64,000 bases of DNA from Nocardia rosealba. GTDB taxonomy: Bacteria > Actinomycetota > Actinomycetes > Mycobacteriales > Mycobacteriaceae. The notes beneath the pieces were generated by a model that worked only from the letters and a program-made list of their open reading frames with translations, was not told the origin of the DNA and ran no database searches. The stretch covers positions 378,472 through 442,471 of the forward strand of contig NZ_JAIWNA010000005.1 in NCBI RefSeq assembly GCF_020216065.1, written 5' to 3'. Both the position numbers and the translations under genes were made by a program. Shown here piece by piece: positions 8,882-18,895 of the stretch (its first letter is position 1; the number at the start of each line of letters is the position of its first letter).

Positions 8882-9772
8882 ATGTACGTCTACACGAATC
8901 TGTCCGCGGCACTGCGCGACAAGACCTCGCCGCTGCGCGAGTACCTGCACAGCCGTTATCCGAATACCCGCGCCGTGCAGGGTGCTTATCGTCGCGCGGC
9001 CGGACCGCTGCTCGTCGACACGGGCGGCGCCAACCCCGCCACGCTGGGCGCAGCGTTCGACTTCGAGGTCCGGTTCCTGCTCGTCCCCGACCATGAGCCG
9101 GTGCTGCCGCTACTCGGCTTCTTCGGTTTCCCGCAGGAGTCGGCGGTGATCGAATCGGTGATCGAGACCGCCCAGGCCGCGGTCGCCTCGACGGCCGAGG
9201 ACGTCGACCGGCTCGGCCGCGCCTGCTGGGCACTGGCCCTGTGCACGGATGTGTACCGCCGCGGCCTATTGCGCGAATCCGCCCTCGACAACCTGCTCAG
9301 AACGGGCCGCTTCACCCCCGACCACCTGCTCGCCCTTGCCCCACCCGACGCGATCCGCCAACTCTGGGAACTGCGCGGCCTCGCCGAAGAACACCTCTTC
9401 CCCCACCTGGGATCCCCGACATACCCCGGCCCCACGTTCGACGCATCGGTCCTGTGCAACGCCGACGCCGACCTCATCAGCGCCCACACCCTGCTCGACC
9501 TGAAAACACATCTGGGCCCGAAGAATCAACGCACCGGCATCCGCTCCGACGCCCTGACCAGCAACGACCTGTACCAGATCATCACCTACGCCCTCTTCGA
9601 CCACTCCGATGCCTACCACCTGACCGAGGTAGGCATCTACTCCGCCCGCTACGCCCATCTGGAAACCTGGCCCCTCACCCACCTGCTGGCCATCCTCGCA
9701 GGCACCGACATCGACCTCACCGAGGAACGCGAAACGGTCTGGAGGCTCCTCGGTGGGCCGCTGCGTTCCTAG
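8882..9772 (+). CDS. Uncharacterised protein with PD-(D/E)XK nuclease-like motifs
   Basis: A 296-residue protein with no domain I can name firmly. Residues about 190-240 look like the RecB/Cas4-type PD-(D/E)XK core: D197 in ADADLIS, then D206-L-K208 in LLDLKT, and Q232-xxx-Y236 in LYQIITYALFD, with an upstream FDFEVR (E62) as possible motif I. The tail VGIYSARYAHLETWPL resembles the last strand of that fold. A Shine-Dalgarno GGAGG precedes the ATG by 5-6 nt. It stands alone, and its stop overlaps that of the convergent gene by 4 bp. Nuclease activity is inferred from motif spacing only. Confidence 0.6.
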   Translation: MYVYTNLSAALRDKTSPLREYLHSRYPNTRAVQGAYRRAAGPLLVDTGGANPATLGAAFDFEVRFLLVPDHEPVLPLLGFFGFPQESAVIESVIETAQAAVASTAEDVDRLGRACWALALCTDVYRRGLLRESALDNLLRTGRFTPDHLLALAPPDAIRQLWELRGLAEEHLFPHLGSPTYPGPTFDASVLCNADADLISAHTLLDLKTHLGPKNQRTGIRSDALTSNDLYQIITYALFDHSDAYHLTEVGIYSARYAHLETWPLTHLLAILAGTDIDLTEERETVWRLLGGPLRS

Positions 9773-10137
9773 TCGCGATACACCACGACATAGGCGTTGG
9801 TCGCGGTCCCGACGCTGTAGGGCCCGATGCACGAAGCCGATCCCTGCCCCGTCGCCTTGATCGCGCCGCTCCACGAGCCCTGGTAGGGCCCGATTCCCAT
9901 GAGCGGGAACGCATTCGGGATGCCGGCCAGTCCCCAGCATTCGACGATCAGGCTGTACTCGCGACTCGCGGGTGCACCGGTGTCATGACAGCTGACCGAA
10001 GCGCCGACCAGATCGCGGGTGACAACACAGTCCTGTGGGCCCGCGTGCGCGGCGCCGGAACCGACAACAGCCGAGAACCCCACCACCGACGCTGCGGCGG
10101 CGGTGAGGCGAACTGCCGCGATCACTGATTTCCTCAT
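9769..10137 (-). CDS. Secreted small Cys-containing protein, unknown function
   Basis: A 122-residue exported protein. The N-terminus MRKSVIAAVRLTAAAASVVG continues to a signal-peptidase site after AHA, leaving about 90 mature residues. Four cysteines (QDCVV, VSCHD, VECWG, ASCIG) suggest two disulfides. AGGGAGA lies 6-7 nt before the ATG at 10137, which sets the start although the frame is open upstream. It is convergent with the nuclease-like gene. The pattern resembles small secreted nocardial proteins of unknown role. Confidence 0.65.
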   Translation of the reverse strand: MRKSVIAAVRLTAAAASVVGFSAVVGSGAAHAGPQDCVVTRDLVGASVSCHDTGAPASREYSLIVECWGLAGIPNAFPLMGIGPYQGSWSGAIKATGQGSASCIGPYSVGTATNAYVVVYRD

Positions 10138-10196
10138 ACGGAATCTCCCTTGGCTCGTTATATAGCAGTCGGGCATATCGTTAGCGTTGTTACACA

Positions 10197-11561
10197 TCAG
10201 GGCGACAGCAGTCCCCAGTACAGGGCCCACAGGGTGAATCCGATGCCGCCGACGACGACCAGTACCCATCGGACGCGCGCACCCTTCCCCGCGCCCTCGA
10301 GTATGGACCCGCGTCGGGCGATGAGGTAGACCAGCGAGCACACCGCACACACCGCGATCACCTGCAGGGCCAGCCAGGGCAGCGTGCGACCGAACAGCAA
10401 CGGTCCGAACGAGGTCGCCCTGGTCGACGCCACGTACAGCACCTGCGCGATCGTGCCGATGATGCCTGTCCCCGCTGTTGTCACCAGCAGGCGTGCGACT
10501 CCGGCTCGCGGCAGACGCCAGGTACTGGCAAATCCGGTGCACGCGTAGCCGAGCAGGGCGAACACGGTACCGAGGAAGAGCACCGACAACGCCGTCGGCG
10601 ATGCCCACCACGCCTGTGGTTCCAGCGGTGTCACCGAATGTGCTTGCGGGGCAGGTTCATCCGAGTGCTTGCCCGCTGATCCGGGCAGGCCTTTCACCCA
10701 ATCGCCCACGAGCCCGGGGTATCCGGGCGCCAGGTCCGCACCCTTGTCGAAACCGTCGGTGGTCGTGAAGGCGCCGTGCTGCGCATCCGTCAGCGTGCGC
10801 AGGGTGTAGTCGGTTTTCCCTACTCGATCGAAGGCGTCGCGGAACCCGCGCAGACTGTCGCCGGGTGGGGTGAGCCGGTCCTTGTCGCCCCAGATGGCGA
10901 GCACCGGCTGCCCGATGGTTTCCAGCACCGGCACCGGATCGTAGTACGCCTGGGCGAACAGACCCGCGGCCGCGCTGACACGAATCGCGTTGCGACCCAA
11001 CGTATCCACCATCGAACCGCGCACGCCCGCAGCCCCGAACCGGGTCTCGTTCGCCCAGGCCTGCTGCGCCGCCGGGGCACCGGCATTCGCACCGACGACG
11101 ATCAGGAATGCGACGTCCTGCGAACGCGAAGCAGCGAGCGGCGCAACCCATCCGCCTTCGGACAAACCCCACAGACCGACTCGTGCGGGGTCCACTTCGG
11201 GTCGATCGCGCAGGGCCGCCGCACCCGCGAGGGCGTCATCGGCGAGCAGCGAGTAGTCGCGGTGCGCCGGTGTGTAGTCCTCCGTTCGCTTCTCGTACCG
11301 GAGCGTGACGATGCCCTGACGTGCGAAAGCAGTTGCGATCTGCGCGTATTGAGGACTGCGTCCATCGCCGGATCCGTGCACGAGGACAACTCCCGGCAGC
11401 CCGGTGGCACCCACCGGGGCGTGCACGGTGGCCGTGGTTGTGGTGCCGTCGAAGCGGGTGAAGGTGATGTCGGTGGTGGTGGTGTGGTCGGCGCCTGCTG
11501 GCGGCGCGAAGGCGACGAGAGCCGCGATCATGCTGGTGAGCAGGATGATTCGGGTGATCAT
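10197..11561 (-). CDS. Exported alpha/beta-hydrolase with C-terminal membrane domain
   Basis: A 454-residue protein. A signal peptide (MITRIILLTSMIAALVAFA to about residue 24) precedes a hydrolase domain with VVLVHGSGDG, the nucleophile elbow GLSEGG and WGDKDRLTPPGDS, ending near AQHGAF as catalytic His. From about residue 310 there are four or five membrane spans, so the enzyme faces outside and is membrane-tethered. It is 8 bp downstream of, and probably co-transcribed with, the ArsR-type regulator. It resembles dienelactone hydrolase/S9 peptidase-like esterases; the substrate is unknown. Confidence 0.8.
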   Translation of the reverse strand: MITRIILLTSMIAALVAFAPPAGADHTTTTDITFTRFDGTTTTATVHAPVGATGLPGVVLVHGSGDGRSPQYAQIATAFARQGIVTLRYEKRTEDYTPAHRDYSLLADDALAGAAALRDRPEVDPARVGLWGLSEGGWVAPLAASRSQDVAFLIVVGANAGAPAAQQAWANETRFGAAGVRGSMVDTLGRNAIRVSAAAGLFAQAYYDPVPVLETIGQPVLAIWGDKDRLTPPGDSLRGFRDAFDRVGKTDYTLRTLTDAQHGAFTTTDGFDKGADLAPGYPGLVGDWVKGLPGSAGKHSDEPAPQAHSVTPLEPQAWWASPTALSVLFLGTVFALLGYACTGFASTWRLPRAGVARLLVTTAGTGIIGTIAQVLYVASTRATSFGPLLFGRTLPWLALQVIAVCAVCSLVYLIARRGSILEGAGKGARVRWVLVVVGGIGFTLWALYWGLLSP

Positions 11562-11569
11562 GCGGGTTC

Positions 11570-12142
11570 CTACTCGTCCATCCCCGGTGCGGGGAACGCG
11601 ATGAAACGGGTCAGCACCCGGCGCGCCCCAGGCCGGTTTTCGGCGTGCGTGGCCTGAAAGCGTTTGAGCAACGCGAGATACTCCTCGCAGAAGGCGTCGA
11701 GTTCCTCGCGCGTCGCATAGATCGCCCCGCGCGAAAACGGCATCACGTCACCCCACTCGCCGAGCCTGTCCCGCTCGGCCTGGAACCGCCCGAACAGCTC
11801 GACATCCTCAGCGATGTGCTGCGCCACCAACCCCTCGAGCAGCTCGCGCATCTCCGGCGATTGCGACTTGTCCAGCCGATACCGCAGATCCTTCGGCGGC
11901 GACCGCCACCACCGCTCCTTCCCCTTGGCCAGCTCCGGCGCCTCCTCGATGAACCCGTGCTCGGCCAGCTGCCGCAGGTGATAACTGGTAGCCCCCGTGT
12001 TCTCCCCCAAAACCTCAGCCAACCCCGTAGCGGTCGCCGGTCCCTTCTCCGCCAACGCCCGCAGAATCCGCTGCCGCAGCGGGTGAGCCAAAGCCCTGAG
12101 CGCCACCGGATCCGTAATCTCCCTGGGTTCCACACCGTCCAT
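11570..12142 (-). CDS. ArsR-type helix-turn-helix regulator
   Basis: A 190-residue regulator. Residues 10-85 are an ArsR/helix_turn_helix winged domain: ITDPVALRALAHPLRQRILR, then GATSYHLRQLAEHGFIEE as recognition region, and a KERWW wing typical of this actinobacterial subgroup. The C-terminal ~100 residues are helical and carry no metal-binding Cys pair, so metal sensing is unlikely. It heads the operon with the exported hydrolase. The start ATG at 12142 sits next to a cluster of repeated half-sites that is a candidate auto-operator. Confidence 0.85.
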   Translation of the reverse strand: MDGVEPREITDPVALRALAHPLRQRILRALAEKGPATATGLAEVLGENTGATSYHLRQLAEHGFIEEAPELAKGKERWWRSPPKDLRYRLDKSQSPEMRELLEGLVAQHIAEDVELFGRFQAERDRLGEWGDVMPFSRGAIYATREELDAFCEEYLALLKRFQATHAENRPGARRVLTRFIAFPAPGMDE

Positions 12143-12143
12143 A

Positions 12144-12194
12144 CATGCACACTAGTCTTTGCAAAGCATTCTGTGCAAAGAACGATATGCACAC
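12144..12194. promoter_or_regulatory. Candidate operator cluster for the ArsR-type regulator
   Basis: The perfect palindrome CTTTGCAAAG lies at 12157-12166, with a second GCAAAG at 12175-12180. ATGCACAC occurs twice as a direct repeat, at 12144-12151 and 12187-12194, flanking the cluster. The position directly upstream of the regulator start supports autoregulation; binding is inferred. Confidence 0.45.
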
Positions 12195-12392
12195 ATCCTC
12201 GAATGGGACGCTGCGACCTCTGGCACAGGCGCCCGAAAATCAAAGGAAGTACGCGATCGACCCTGCGAGGCAGTCACCAGGCAGCTCCGCAGCCCCCAGC
12301 AAGCTGAGATGTGGCAACCTGCGCAGCGCGGGCGAGGCGAAAGCCAAGAAGATTCAAACGGATCGTTAAGTCCGTAGCGGCAACCTGATCAC

Positions 12393-12779
12393 ATGAATTC
12401 TCTAGCAGGACAGTTGGTTCCGCCGATCGCCATAGCTCTTGCCGTCGCCGCGCCGACGATCGTGCTCGCCGCACCAGCGCAAGCGGACAGCATCTACTAC
12501 GGATCCATCGCCATCTCGGAATCGACCGGGACCACCGGACGTTCGTGGAACTACGATTCGGCCTACGACGCCGAATCGGCTGCAGTCGACTCCTGCGATG
12601 TATCCGACTGCTACGCCTACGTGACCGTCGAGAGCGGATGGTGCGCCGCCGTGGCACTGGCAAGCGATGGCACGTGGTCATGGGCACGGGCAGGCAATCG
12701 CGCAGAGGCCACCGCGAACGCCGTCGGGGTTTCATCCGGCCCGAACCCGATCGTCCAGTCCTCAGTGTGCCAGGACTAG
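12393..12779 (+). CDS. Secreted DUF4189 protein
   Basis: A 128-residue exported protein. The signal peptide ends near APAQADS (about residue 32). The mature part has the DUF4189 pattern: YGSIAISESTGTTGRSW, then Ala/Tyr-rich AYDAESAAVDSC, CYAYVTVESGWCAAVA and a terminal VCQD. Five mature-domain cysteines are visible. DUF4189 proteins are small secreted actinobacterial proteins of unknown function. The start ATG at 12393 has only a weak upstream ribosome site. Confidence 0.75.
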   Translation: MNSLAGQLVPPIAIALAVAAPTIVLAAPAQADSIYYGSIAISESTGTTGRSWNYDSAYDAESAAVDSCDVSDCYAYVTVESGWCAAVALASDGTWSWARAGNRAEATANAVGVSSGPNPIVQSSVCQD

Positions 12780-12888
12780 CCCCGGATACAGGCACGGCGC
12801 TCTGCGGAGCCCAAGCGGAATCAACTACTCGGATTCGGCAGCGCCTCGCGTGGCTTCGCCAGGCGACCATTGTTCGGCCAGAATCGGC

Positions 12889-12921
12889 AAAGGCCCTCTC
12901 CGGAATCCCGGAAGGGCCTTT
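12889..12921. terminator. Bidirectional terminator between DUF4189 gene and tRNA-Thr
   Basis: Nine-base arms AAAGGCCCT (12889-12897) and AGGGCCTTT (12913-12921) enclose an inner TCCGG/CCGGA stem. It ends 8 nt from the tRNA 3' end and can serve both strands. Confidence 0.7.
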
Positions 12922-12929
12922 GACCTCGG

Positions 12930-13002
12930 AGCCGCCTGGGGGAATCGAACCCCCGACCTTTTCATTACGAGTGAAGCGCTCTACCGACTGAGCTAAGGCG
13001 GC
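12930..13002 (-). tRNA. tRNA-Thr (anticodon CGT)
   Basis: On the minus strand this 73-nt sequence folds as a cloverleaf. The acceptor GCCGCCT pairs with AGGCGGC, and T is the discriminator. The T-arm has GGGGG-TTCGATT-CCCCC. The anticodon loop CTCGTAA gives CGT, reading ACG threonine codons. One C-A mismatch closes the anticodon stem. CCA is not encoded. Confidence 0.92.
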
Positions 13003-13069
13003 GTACCTTTCGGCGGTGCGAGTCTATCGCCTCGGGGTCGGAACGCGAAAACCGCTGGTCATTGTGGGG

Positions 13070-13342
13070 TCAGCAAGAAGGTTGGAAGGGGTAGCAGGAG
13101 GGGGGTGTGAGAGGTGGGGCCGGCGGAATCGGGGTGGCCGACGGCTCCGGCGCGATCACGGTGGTGGGCGTGCTCTCCTTCTCCGGCGACTGCATGTTGA
13201 GGGCGGTCAGAACTGCCAGGAAGAGGAAGGCGCCGACGACGACTGCGGCGAATACCCACAGGATCGGCGTCGGCGCCGCGCTGCGATAACCGTGGACGTG
13301 CAGCGAGCGGTAGCGACCGGGGCGGGAACGTCGCCTGCTCAT
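13070..13342 (-). CDS. Small single-pass membrane protein with Pro-rich tail
   Basis: A 90-residue protein. A basic N-terminus (MSRRRSRPGRYRSL) is followed by one transmembrane segment (ILWVFAAVVVGAFLFLAVLTAL) and a Pro/Thr/Ser-rich outer tail ending PPSCYPFQPSC. The ATG at 13342 is preferred to 13399 because basic residues directly before the membrane segment fit an N-in topology. It lies between tRNA-Thr and holB. No known function. Confidence 0.55.
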   Translation of the reverse strand: MSRRRSRPGRYRSLHVHGYRSAAPTPILWVFAAVVVGAFLFLAVLTALNMQSPEKESTPTTVIAPEPSATPIPPAPPLTPPSCYPFQPSC

Positions 13343-13487
13343 CGATTCGGCCCTGATCTCCGAGACGCCACCTCGAACGCTCCCCCGCCGGTGCCCCATT
13401 CCATGGGGAAAGTATGCCGGTGCGTCCGGCGGGATTCATCGGATCCGGCAGCGAAGGTTTGGGTGAAATAGCCAGGGCGGCAACAGG

Positions 13488-14687
13488 TCAGGTGAAGCGG
13501 GCGGCGATGAGGGTGGCGACCATGGCGGCTACCGCGAAGCGGGGTTTGACGTTGAGGTCGAGGGCTTCGCGGCAGGCGAGTACGGCGTCGATGCTGCGGA
13601 GGAGGCCTTCGGGGCGGACCGAGGCGGCGAGGTCGGTGATCTCGTCGGCCATGTCGGGGTGGGTGAGGGTGATGGCGGCGCCTCGGCCGGCGAAGCGGAG
13701 GGCGAGGGCGTCGCGGTACATGCCCGCTACGTCGATGAGGGCGCGGTCGAGGGCGTCGCGGCCGGTGCGGGTGGCGCGGGATTTCTGGCGGCGTTCGAGT
13801 TCTTTCAGTACGCCTGCCGAGCCGCGGGTGGCCGTGGCCGCGCCCTTGCCGGTGCCGCCCGCACCGAGGGCGGTGGCGAGTTCGTCGCGTTCGCGGTCGT
13901 CGCGTTCGGAGCTCATCTGTTTGGCTTCGTCGTCGGCCGATTTCACCAGTTCGTCGGCGGCGGCGTAGGCGGCACCCGGGCGCTCGGTGGCCTTGACCAG
14001 GGCGAGGGCGCGCTGACGGCGTTTGCGGGCGTCGTCGTCGGTGGCCAGGCGACGCGCCCGGCCGACGTGCCCGCCGCTCACCGAAGCGGCCCAGTCGGCG
14101 GTCTTCGCATCGAGCCCGTCGCGCTCTTTCAGCACTTGCGCGATGGACGGCACCGACGGCGTGACCAGGTGCACATGCCTGCAACGCGAACGCAGCGTGA
14201 CCGAGATGTCCTCGGGGTCGACCGAGGGCGCGCACAGCAGGAAGACCGTGCGGTCCGGCGGTTCCTCCACCACCTTGAGCAGCACATTGCCCGCCGCCTC
14301 CGTGAGACGATCGGCGTCCTCGACCACGACTACCTGCCACCGGCCGGTACTCGGGCGCCGCGAGGCGACCTGCACGATCTCGCGCATCTCCTTCGTGCTG
14401 ATGCTGAGGCCTTCGGGTACGACCCGACGCACGTCACCATGCGTTCCGGCCATCGTGGTCGTGCAGGCATGGCACCTACCGCAGCCGACGGTCTCCGGGT
14501 CCGTGCACTGCAGAGCCGCCGCGAAACACAGCGCGGCGATGGAACGCCCGGAGCCGGGCGGCCCGGTGAAGAGCCAGGAATGCGTCATCGCACCGGTGAC
14601 GACACCGGCCCGCGCCGCTGTGGCGGCAGCGGTCAGCTCGGTCTCGACCACGTCCTGGCCGACCAGTCGATCGAAGACTCCTGCCAC
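13488..14687 (-). CDS. holB: DNA polymerase III delta' subunit
   Basis: A 399-residue clamp-loader subunit that helps load the beta clamp. The AAA+ domain carries a degenerate Walker A (GPPGSGRS, Arg in place of Lys), as usual for a non-hydrolysing delta'. It is followed by a zinc module (CGRCHAC and its partner cysteine), VVEDADRL in the Walker B position and TLRSRCR in the sensor/SRC position. The C-terminal region has a Gly/Ala-rich linker near residue 270. The GTG at 14687 follows AGGG by 8 nt. Its place left of topA matches Rv3644c. Confidence 0.92.
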   Translation of the reverse strand: MAGVFDRLVGQDVVETELTAAATAARAGVVTGAMTHSWLFTGPPGSGRSIAALCFAAALQCTDPETVGCGRCHACTTTMAGTHGDVRRVVPEGLSISTKEMREIVQVASRRPSTGRWQVVVVEDADRLTEAAGNVLLKVVEEPPDRTVFLLCAPSVDPEDISVTLRSRCRHVHLVTPSVPSIAQVLKERDGLDAKTADWAASVSGGHVGRARRLATDDDARKRRQRALALVKATERPGAAYAAADELVKSADDEAKQMSSERDDRERDELATALGAGGTGKGAATATRGSAGVLKELERRQKSRATRTGRDALDRALIDVAGMYRDALALRFAGRGAAITLTHPDMADEITDLAASVRPEGLLRSIDAVLACREALDLNVKPRFAVAAMVATLIAARFT

Positions 14688-15052
14688 GGCACACACCCTA
14701 GTCGCGCGCACCGACAACCTCGAGAGCGGTGGCCGGCAGCCGCACCCTGGCGCAGAACCCGCTCACGGCCGCCGCTCGTCAGCCGCACGGAGTTACCGCC
14801 GCGATCGGGCGACACCGCCGAACACCGTCAGCCGCGCTCGCTGAGCGCTGCCCCAAGCGCCGCTGCCCAGCCGTTGAGAACGTCGAGCCATCACTCACCG
14901 TCAGCCGCCACGGCCCGAACTGTCGAAGAACGTGCTCCTCGCCGTCCGCGTCCTCGCGTCTTCCGACGAATCCCTGCGCACCCGCATGGAACTGTTCCAA
15001 GCCGATCGCCTGCTTCATCGCCGAACCCGTCCAGGGCGAGGGCGCTCGCGCG
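14688..15052. other. Gene-free gap between holB and topA
   Basis: These 365 bp lack a credible gene. In M. tuberculosis this position holds an adenylate cyclase (Rv3645, from memory), which is absent here. One plus-strand frame reads FIAEPVQGEG near 15009-15045, the class III aminotransferase signature, without further similarity; it could be a relic or chance. Confidence 0.5.
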
Positions 15053-17986
<2,934 letters not shown>

Positions 17987-18254
17987 CGGCGAACACCTTC
18001 CTTCTAGATCCGCGCCTCGGGAGGTCCGCTCGGAGCGCGGCTGGGGCAGACGGCGCGACGTTCGACATCGCCACCAGTGACGTTTATACCCTGCGCCCAT
18101 GGGAAGAAGCGCCGTCGGCGGCTGGCGCCGGGGTTTTCAGGTGCGCGTGCTCGCGTGTCCCGGGTCTGCCGTTCTGGCCGATCGTACCCGGAAATGGCTC
18201 GTCCCCCACCTCCGCGCACGGGGGTGGGGGACGGGCGTAGTTGTGTTTCGCAGC

Positions 18255-18461
18255 TCAGGAGAGCGCGCGAACGCCGGTGGCCTGCGGGCCCTTGGTGCCC
18301 TGGCCGACCTCGAACTCGACCTTCTGGTTTTCCTCGAGGGTACGGAAGCCCGACCCCTGGATCTCCGAGTAGTGGACGAAGACGTCAGCGGAGCCGTCCT
18401 CGGGCGCGATGAAGCCGAAGCCCTTCTCCGCGTTGAACCACTTCACAGTTCCCTGTGCCAT
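18255..18461 (-). CDS. cspA: Cold-shock protein CspA
   Basis: A 68-residue single OB-fold protein that binds single-stranded nucleic acid. RNP1 is KGFGFI and RNP2 is VFVHYS. Its length and the MAQGTVKWFN start are standard for the family. AAGGA precedes the ATG. It lies between topA and the DUF1998 helicase, as Rv3648c does. A long upstream gap (434 bp) leaves room for a structured cold-responsive leader. Confidence 0.96.
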   Translation of the reverse strand: MAQGTVKWFNAEKGFGFIAPEDGSADVFVHYSEIQGSGFRTLEENQKVEFEVGQGTKGPQATGVRALS

Positions 18462-18895
18462 TCTGTTCCTTCTCTTTCTTACCGGAACGGCGGACAACTG
18501 GGTTCGTCCACCGGGTCCGTTGAGACCGCTGTACTGTTGGATCCCCCTGCAAGGAAAACCTGAGCACGGCGTTCGCAACATCGATCCTGCTGATGGTTGG
18601 ACTTTGGATCCGTACCTCGAACACAGAAGCTTGCGACCGAGACCCAGTGAACCATGTCTCCGAGCAATTCAACAGTCGAGTTACCGACAATTTGCAAAAT
18701 TCTTGATCTTGCGAATGCGCAGGTAAGGGGACGATTGGGTGTATCCGTACTTTCAGTCTGTTTGCTTAAGGATAACCGGGTGAGCTTCCAGCAAACCTCC
18801 TGTGACCCAGGTCGCTATTGGGTTACGAAAACCCAGGTGGCCCTCGGCGCACACACACGTTTCACACTTCCGATGTCGCATGAGAGGGCAACCGG
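18462..18895. other. Divergent cspA / helicase intergenic region
   Basis: These 434 bp are less GC-rich than the flanks and have no supported gene. They must hold the cspA promoter and leader and the helicase promoter. A GAGAGG ribosome site for the helicase is visible near 18882; no specific cold box was recognised. Confidence 0.55.
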
